This document shows, in pieces, positions 57,566-64,000 of a stretch of 64,000 nt of DNA. The notes below the pieces were generated by a model, which saw nothing but the letters and a program-made list of their open reading frames with translations, did no database searches and had not been told where the DNA came from. Position numbers and translations under genes: made by a program. The stretch spans positions 1-64,000 of the forward strand of contig JALOOX010000013.1 of assembly GCA_025454175.1 (NCBI GenBank), in the 5' to 3' direction. Each line of letters begins with the position of its first letter. The stretch's first letter is position 1. Source of the stretch: Syntrophobacteraceae bacterium (GTDB lineage: Bacteria > Desulfobacterota > Syntrophobacteria > Syntrophobacterales > Syntrophobacteraceae).

Positions 57566-58696
57566 TTAGAGCATCCTGACCTGCTCGATGACCAGTGCCT
57601 TGTAGAAGAACGCCTTGTCCTGAAGGTGCAGCTCGTTCGCCAGACCGTCGAGTGCCTCCAGCCGGTTCCTGAAGCCGGGGGGAGATTTCCGGTCCGCCAG
57701 CATGTTCCAATAGACCAGCCGGGCGCCGTTCCGGGCCGACCGCACAATCCGGTCCAGTCCGGCCAGGTACTCTTCGAAGCTCATATATTCAAAGATATCC
57801 GAGAGGTTAAATCCGTCGAAGACGACATCCGGGTGAGCCTGAATCGCTTCGTCAACGGTCCCCTCGAAAAGAACCAGGCTGTCGAGGTTGCCTCGGATGG
57901 CTTCAAAATTCTCCTCGCGCAGATAGAACGGGAGCGCGGCTCCAAAGTTTCCCCTCACGATGAAATGCAGGTAAGGGTTGCGCTCCGTCGGTAAAGTGGT
58001 CAGGGCGTGCCGAGCCCGATCGAGGAGCTGTGCAGCCACGCTTCCTTCGATGTACCGGAAGAATTCCGGGTCCCGGCCCAGCCTCCCCAGCAGCGTTCTG
58101 CTGAAAAAGAACCTGAAAAGCAACCGCCATCGAAGGGAATCCCATCGCTTGGCGTAGAATTCCCTTCGGGCCTCGGCATCCCTGGGCTTCAGAAGATCGG
58201 ATATGACTTGCCTGCCGTGGATGAACGGGAGAATGACGTTGCGGAAAAGACGAAAATAGTGCTCGAACTTTCCCGAGTGAATGACGCCGGCCTCGATCAG
58301 CTCCCGTCGGCCGTCCCAGAATTGACGGGCCGTTTCGTTGATGGAGCCCCTCAGCCGTTCGTAGGTCCTCATGCGCCCGGACCCTTCCCGCACTCCCAGG
58401 AACTGCAGCACTGCCCCGTGAGACAAGTTCAGAAAGGCAGCCTTGCGAAGCTCCACGCATGCAAGCTGCGCCGGGCTTATGTCTGCCGTGACAACGAGGG
58501 CCGGCCCCCTGCCGAGGATGCTGAGCGTGTTGTCTCCCGCGGATGACACAGACAGGTAGAGTCCGCCCTTCCTGACCTGCAGGGCTTCGAGAAGGATGTC
58601 GGCATCCTCCCAGCAGTTGGCATAGCGAACGAAATCAAACCGCGCACGCTCCTCTATGGTGGACCTGTGCGTCACGCGTCCGCTGCCCCATTCCAT
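57566..58696 (-). CDS. BtaA-like (DUF3419) S-adenosylmethionine:3-amino-3-carboxypropyltransferase
   Basis: 376 residues. FVRYANCWEDADILLEALQV, SVSSAGDNTLSIL (SAM-binding glycine loop region) and VVTADISPAQLACVELRKAA match the BtaA family, which transfers the 3-amino-3-carboxypropyl group from SAM to diacylglycerol, the first step to betaine lipids. FDGFNLSDIFEYMSFEEYLA is the usual C-terminal block. The first gene of the six-gene operon. No BtaB-like N-methyltransferase is present, so a homoserine-lipid or a different acceptor is possible. An acceptor made by the UbiA-like and kinase-like partners would be new. Cytoplasmic, membrane-associated by family. Confidence 0.84.
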   Translation of the reverse strand: MEWGSGRVTHRSTIEERARFDFVRYANCWEDADILLEALQVRKGGLYLSVSSAGDNTLSILGRGPALVVTADISPAQLACVELRKAAFLNLSHGAVLQFLGVREGSGRMRTYERLRGSINETARQFWDGRRELIEAGVIHSGKFEHYFRLFRNVILPFIHGRQVISDLLKPRDAEARREFYAKRWDSLRWRLLFRFFFSRTLLGRLGRDPEFFRYIEGSVAAQLLDRARHALTTLPTERNPYLHFIVRGNFGAALPFYLREENFEAIRGNLDSLVLFEGTVDEAIQAHPDVVFDGFNLSDIFEYMSFEEYLAGLDRIVRSARNGARLVYWNMLADRKSPPGFRNRLEALDGLANELHLQDKAFFYKALVIEQVRML

Positions 58697-58805
58697 CTCT
58701 GCCTCGTTTCCTTACGGTCCGGCGGCAAAATGCCGGAGGAAAAGCCGCTCCGGTCAACCCCGCTGACAGCAACCCCGACAATGGGACGTCGACAGTGGAA
58801 CCTGA

Positions 58806-59165
58806 TCAGAACTTTCCAGTATCCTTGAAGAAATCGCTCATGAGAGTGACCAGCCCATCTTCGAAGAAAAACAAGGTTACCCCCTCGTTTTCATAAGGCT
58901 CGTTCTTCCGGGTGATTCCCCGGTTTTTCCAGTGGGCGGCGACCTTATGCTGCTCAACGATGGTGTCTTCCACCGTGAATTCGAGCTCGGGATACTGGCG
59001 GAAGAGAACCTGGAAGAATTTGAGGATTCTTTCCTTGCCGATCAGCGGCTGGGTCTTGGGAAAGAAGAGGCGGGCGTCCGCTTTCAGGAAATCCCCCATC
59101 TGCCCGAGATTTTGGGTGCTCACGAATTCAAAAAACAGAATCACCTTGCTGCCGAGCTCTTCCAT
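58806..59165 (-). CDS. SnoaL/NTF2-like protein
   Basis: 119 residues of the NTF2/ketosteroid-isomerase fold: VILFFEFVSTQNLGQMGDFL, DARLFFPKTQPLIGKERILK, FFQVLFRQYPELEFTVEDTI and GVTLFFFEDGLVTLMSDFF. These small cone-shaped proteins are isomerases, hydrolases or ligand carriers. ATG 59165 has GGGAG at good distance; ATG 59192 lacks one. It stands alone between the lipid operon and the M24 peptidase on the same strand. Substrate unknown. Confidence 0.78.
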   Translation of the reverse strand: MEELGSKVILFFEFVSTQNLGQMGDFLKADARLFFPKTQPLIGKERILKFFQVLFRQYPELEFTVEDTIVEQHKVAAHWKNRGITRKNEPYENEGVTLFFFEDGLVTLMSDFFKDTGKF

Positions 59166-59354
59166 GAAGAGACTCCCCCCCGGTTTCAGCACTGAAAGTC
59201 TCTCAAAGCCGCTCTTTTGCCACGTTCCAAATGAAATCTAATCACTGATCGTTCAATTTGAGAACAAGTATACTACTGCTCCGCTTTTCCTGCAAACCTC
59301 TTCCGTGCCTGGCGACCAGGACCCACCCCCGTTCCCTCCTTTTCCAATGCATGC

Positions 59355-60527
59355 TCAGACCACCATCAGCTCACGGGGGCTCGAGGTCAATATTTCAACT
59401 TCATCCGGTTTGATCACCACCGTGTCTTCAAGTTTCAGGGTAAGCCCCTCCGGCTCCATCAGGTGCATCTCGAGGGCCAGCACCATGCCCGCTTCGAGGA
59501 CCTTCGGGCTGTTCCGGGCAAGCAGCGGGGGCTCATTGAGCTCGAGGCCGACGCCATGGCCGACGAAATGCGCCCTGGCGCCCGAGTGGAACCTCATGAA
59601 CCCATCGCCGATGCCGAGTGCTTCCGCCCTGGACATGGCCATGTCGAAGACGTCGCCGCAGGTCATCCCCGGACGCAGGCTGCTGATCACCCAGTCCGCA
59701 ACCCCTCGCAAACGCTCAAACAAGTCCACGGCCTTTTGCCGGGCGCGGCCGACCGCGTAGGTGCGGCTTTGATCGGCGTGGTAACCCTCGATGCACGCCG
59801 GAATGTCGACCAGCACGAGGTCGCCGGTCTGGAGGATGCGCCGGGACGCGCCCGTCGGTATGGCGGAGCTCAGGCCCGCACCCGAAAGCGTGAAAAGGGT
59901 GCCGCTGGTGCAGCGCAGGTTGGGTCCCGAGGCCAGGGGGCCCCTGCTCATGACAAAGTCGGGCACCCGCATGAAATAACACCCCTCGTGCCCGGCGAGA
60001 CGCTGGCCATGCTCCACGGCGGCGGTCAGCTCGAGCTCGCTCATGCCGGCCCGAAGACAGGACAGCACGGCCAGGTGGCCCGCATGGACCGCGGCGCATG
60101 CCTTCCTGATGCTTTCGATCTCCTCCGCATCCTTCACCGCCCGCCGATCCAGGATGTCGCCCGAGACATCCACGAGCTCCCGCCCACCCAGAGCCTGCTC
60201 CATGAGGCGGGCCTGATTCAGCGTGAGGACATCCATCTCGGTCCCCACCGGTTTCCCCGGCACTGTTCCGGGGAACATCTGTCCAAGGATTGCCTCCAGG
60301 GAAGCGGCCCTGGCAATGCGCCCCTTTTGATAACTCGACTCCAGCACGGCAATCTCGTAACCCCGGCGAACAAAGAGCCGGTGGTCGTCGGGAAGGACCA
60401 CCAGGGTGGCCGGCTGGGCCGTTCCGGAGTAGTAGTAGACGTCTCTCGAATGGAACAATACGGCGCCGGCCAGGTCGCGGTCCCTGATCCTCTCCTGCAG
60501 GGAGCGTATTCTCATGGAGTGAAGCAT
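59355..60527 (-). CDS. M24-family metallopeptidase (Xaa-Pro aminopeptidase/creatinase-like)
   Basis: 390 residues: N-terminal creatinase-like domain (VLFHSRDVYYYSGTAQPATL) and a C-terminal pita-bread metal domain. Metal ligands are visible as Asp in LVLVDIPACIEGYHADQSRT (both Asp), His in HFVGHGVGLELNEPP, Glu in LALEMHL and Glu in LKLEDTVVI. The family cleaves X-Pro bonds or acts on non-peptide amides. CAGGAG eight bases before ATG 60527 supports the start; this overlaps the stop of the mutase small subunit. Co-expression with the acyl-CoA mutase genes hints at a degradation pathway, but no substrate is implied by sequence. Confidence 0.85.
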   Translation of the reverse strand: MLHSMRIRSLQERIRDRDLAGAVLFHSRDVYYYSGTAQPATLVVLPDDHRLFVRRGYEIAVLESSYQKGRIARAASLEAILGQMFPGTVPGKPVGTEMDVLTLNQARLMEQALGGRELVDVSGDILDRRAVKDAEEIESIRKACAAVHAGHLAVLSCLRAGMSELELTAAVEHGQRLAGHEGCYFMRVPDFVMSRGPLASGPNLRCTSGTLFTLSGAGLSSAIPTGASRRILQTGDLVLVDIPACIEGYHADQSRTYAVGRARQKAVDLFERLRGVADWVISSLRPGMTCGDVFDMAMSRAEALGIGDGFMRFHSGARAHFVGHGVGLELNEPPLLARNSPKVLEAGMVLALEMHLMEPEGLTLKLEDTVVIKPDEVEILTSSPRELMVV

Positions 60528-60530
60528 TTC

Positions 60531-60947
60531 TTACTCCTGAAAGGCGGAAGATGGCGGCTGGTGGGAACCGGCGAGAAAATCCACAATGGAATTCAGGCTT
60601 CGACCCGGGCCGAATACCTCGAGAACCCCTCGACGCTTCAGCTCCGCCGCGTCATCCGGCGGGACGATCCCTCCCACGACGACCCTGATGTCATCCGCGT
60701 TCCTGTCGCGAAGGGAATCGAGAATGGGAGGGACCGTGACCAGGTGGCTTCCCGACAGGCTGCTGATGCCGATGTAGTCGACGGCTTCCTCTATGGCGGT
60801 GGCGACGATGCTATCCGGGGAGAGATTCCCTCCGAAGACGACTTCGAAGCCCGCGTCGCGCAAGGCTCTTGCGACGACGATGGCGCCGCGCCAGTGAGCA
60901 TCCATGCCGACCTTCGCGATCAATATGCGTTTATGGCTTGTTCCCAT
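60531..60947 (-). CDS. Cobalamin-binding small subunit of acyl-CoA mutase
   Basis: 138 residues of the B12-binding fold. The base-off cobalamin motif reads KVGMDAHWRGAIVVARALRD with the cobalt-ligand His in DxHxxG (DAHWRG; usual DGHDRG). Further motifs are GISSLSGSHLVTVPPIL (SxL...GS) and VVVGGIVPPDDAAEL (GG). It is the stand-alone subunit, as in isobutyryl- and 2-hydroxyisobutyryl-CoA mutases. AAGGAGG before ATG 60947 is a strong SD sequence. It partners the large subunit gene 32 bases upstream, and is followed directly by the M24 gene. Confidence 0.93.
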   Translation of the reverse strand: MGTSHKRILIAKVGMDAHWRGAIVVARALRDAGFEVVFGGNLSPDSIVATAIEEAVDYIGISSLSGSHLVTVPPILDSLRDRNADDIRVVVGGIVPPDDAAELKRRGVLEVFGPGRSLNSIVDFLAGSHQPPSSAFQE

Positions 60948-60979
60948 GCGAACCTCCTTCGGGTTGATTCACCAGGTTG

Positions 60980-62574
<1,595 letters not shown>

Positions 62575-62629
62575 GGTCCTCCTTCTTTTGTGCCTTCCTC
62601 TCCCGCGCCCAGTGCTTGGTCATTGATAT

Positions 62630-62666
62630 TACCGATTGGACGGTATAAGTTACCGTGCAGTCGGTA
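62630..62666. promoter_or_regulatory. Tandem TetR-type operators
   Basis: Two palindromes of identical form: TACCG-ATTGGA-CGGTA (62630-62645) and TACCG-TGCAGT-CGGTA (62651-62666). Centres are 21 bases apart, two helix turns. They lie between the divergent mutase and TetR genes, in the expected operator position. The arms resemble TACCGA-type TetR sites of fatty-acid regulators. Confidence 0.7.
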
Positions 62667-62770
62667 CTATATAAAAAGGCTTGACTTGTCCTGTCAAGGG
62701 ATCTTTTCCACAAAGGGGAGCTTCAGATTTGAGAAAGGAGTCAATAACAGATGAAACCGGGGAGTGCCCA

Positions 62771-63520
62771 ATGAAGGATCGAACCGATTTCAAGGGACTG
62801 GATCGAAGTGTCAGGCTTCAGAAGCTCATCGATGCCGCGGCACGGCTCTTCCATGAAAAGGGGTTCAAGTCCGCCACCCTCGACGGCCTGGCCAGGGAGC
62901 TCGGCCTGAGCAAGACCGGGCTCTACCACTATGTGTCGAGCAAGGAGCACCTCCTTTCCATGGTCTACGGCCAGGCTTTCGAAAGGATTTTCGAGAGAGC
63001 CCACGAGATCTCGGCCATGGAAGCACCTCCCGATGAAAAGCTGCGGCTGATCCTCCGGGATCACATCAAGAACATCACCATCAAGAACGCCGCCCTCTTC
63101 TCGGTCTTCTTCGCCGAGGAAAACCAGCTGCCGATCGAGGACTTCCAGAGGATCAGGGCGGAAAAGCGAAAGTACTCCCGGATCATCGAGGACATCATCG
63201 AGGAGGGCATGGCCAGGGGCGTTTTCAGGCCGGCCGACCCGAGACTCCAGGCCAACGCCATACTGGGCATGTGCAACTGGGTCTACAAGTGGTATCGCCC
63301 GGGCGCATCCCGCTACACTCCGGACCAGGTGGCCGACCATTTCATCACCCTGCTCGAAACAGGCTACCTGGCGGGAAATCTCCCGGTGAATGCGGCAAAT
63401 GCTCCCGAACCACCGGGCGCCGTCGAGCCCCACAAGAGCCCCCCGGAAGCCAGGAAGGAAATCCGCCGGAAGATAGAGCTCCTGTGCAGCGAGCTCTCGA
63501 AGCTGGCGGACGAGATATAG
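62771..63520 (+). CDS. TetR-family regulator, fatty-acid-catabolism type
   Basis: 249 residues. The N-terminal HTH is LIDAAARLFHEKGFKSATLD and LARELGLSKTGLYHYVSSKE, a clean TetR recognition helix. The ligand domain is longer than in CecR and has a C-terminal tail with PEARKEIRRKIELLCSEL. GGGGAG precedes ATG 62771. It is divergent from the mutase operon, with two operator palindromes between, so it likely controls those genes and itself. The effector may be an acyl-CoA of the pathway. Confidence 0.86.
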   Translation: MKDRTDFKGLDRSVRLQKLIDAAARLFHEKGFKSATLDGLARELGLSKTGLYHYVSSKEHLLSMVYGQAFERIFERAHEISAMEAPPDEKLRLILRDHIKNITIKNAALFSVFFAEENQLPIEDFQRIRAEKRKYSRIIEDIIEEGMARGVFRPADPRLQANAILGMCNWVYKWYRPGASRYTPDQVADHFITLLETGYLAGNLPVNAANAPEPPGAVEPHKSPPEARKEIRRKIELLCSELSKLADEI

Positions 63521-63775
63521 CAGGACGTCTTCATCGCCGTCGCCCACGGCCTCGCCAGTCTTTTGGGAAGCGCCGAACAGGAGAGCCGTATCGGGGGGCT
63601 ACTCACGAAACGGAAAGAATCGTAAGCCAAGGTTTGCCGGGGTAATCCAGTGATCTTCCCCAACAGGGATGTTCCTGAAGCATACTTGACTTCAGTGCTG
63701 CGAGCATCACGAAAGCCCTGGACGAAGGGGAGCTGGAAGAGGTGGATTGCAGTGGTGAACCGTCGGAGGTGCTGT

Positions 63776-64000
63776 TCATACGTTGCTTTCCGACAGGAGC
63801 CTCGCCGCGTTGAGGCCGGTGATGGCCGCCCTCTGCGCGTCGGTGAGACCAAGGCGCATGACCTTGTTGAGCTCGTGAACGGGGTCTCCGAACGGAAAGT
63901 CCGAGCCGAACATGATCCGTTCATGACCGTACCGTGAAACGTAGTCCTTTATATCACCAGGCGGAGCCAGGGCCGTATCGGCATATATATTGGGCATCGC
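63776..64000 (-). CDS. C-terminal part of an amidohydrolase-family protein
   Basis: About 75 residues, open at the right edge. HERIMFGSDFPFGDPVHELN holds the conserved Asp after the GS of metal-dependent TIM-barrel hydrolases (ACMSD / amidohydrolase 2 type), and ITGLNAARLLSESN is the usual last helix. An internal ATG at 63997 is probably not the true start since the frame stays open to the window end. It lies on the minus strand, downstream of the divergent TetR gene. Confidence 0.75.
   Translation of the reverse strand, partial: AMPNIYADTALAPPGDIKDYVSRYGHERIMFGSDFPFGDPVHELNKVMRLGLTDAQRAAITGLNAARLLSESNV

Overview
The window is about 64 kb of high-GC bacterial chromosome. Gene content points to a Desulfobacterota-like (former Deltaproteobacteria) organism. 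The evidence is a CooC-type ATPase beside GTP cyclohydrolase IB (FolE2), a lexA-imuB-dnaE2 mutagenesis cassette, a large multicopper oxidase pair with an SCO1-cytochrome c fusion, a B12-dependent acyl-CoA mutase of stand-alone-subunit type, an AF1514-like protein and a two-receptor hybrid sensor kinase. This placement is inferred from gene content, not from a marker-gene search.

Layout. 1-900: visibly lower-GC accessory DNA with two integron attC-like sites flanking a small unknown gene, next to a truncated PIN-domain toxin; no integrase is seen. 1454-7670: efflux operon in the E. coli order ybiH(cecR)-ybhG-ybhF-ybhS-ybhR, all on the minus strand, with a perfect palindrome over the regulator start codon. 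7751-17445: a minus-strand periplasmic copper and redox block (TlpA-like thioredoxin, CcdA, SCO1-cytochrome c fusion, two paralogous multicopper oxidases, a small His-rich exported protein). Two near-identical 18-bp palindromes lie upstream of two of its transcription units. 17474-23727: RNA and nucleotide genes (KptA, EVE domain, two HDAC-fold deacetylases, tRNA-Gly with terminator, DHH phosphoesterase, RNase HI, a nucleotidyltransferase pair). 23815-29046: SOS mutagenesis cassette lexA-imuB-dnaE2, with repeats between its genes. 29117-37600: mixed small genes (YkgJ-like, zinc-ribbon, PC4-like, Nudix, Gre-like, Uma2, APH-AAA kinase, FolE2, CooC, AF1514-like, a trxC remnant, azoreductase). 37600-49293: giant sensor kinase, FtsH, PII-type P-type ATPase, class II photolyase, SRPBCC protein and an atypical SDR. 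49995-58696: a compact six-gene minus-strand operon (dolichol/phytol-kinase-like membrane protein, TPR protein, GNAT-like protein, PEP-synthase-like phosphotransferase, UbiA-type prenyltransferase, BtaA/DUF3419 aminocarboxypropyl transferase) that looks like an undescribed membrane-lipid pathway. 58806-64000: SnoaL-like protein, M24 peptidase, acyl-CoA mutase subunits with a divergent TetR regulator and tandem operators, and the end of an amidohydrolase.

Strongest leads: (1) the six-gene lipid operon; (2) the acyl-CoA mutase, whose three substrate-pocket positions differ from methylmalonyl-, isobutyryl- and 2-hydroxyisobutyryl-CoA mutases and whose reading frame is broken near its 5' end; (3) the integrase-less attC pair; (4) the shared palindromes of the multicopper oxidase block; (5) a REPIN-like element lying against the start of dnaE2.

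Start codons were chosen by Shine-Dalgarno (SD) spacing, overlap with the upstream gene and signal-peptide position. No database search or folding program was run, so family names rest on motif recognition.
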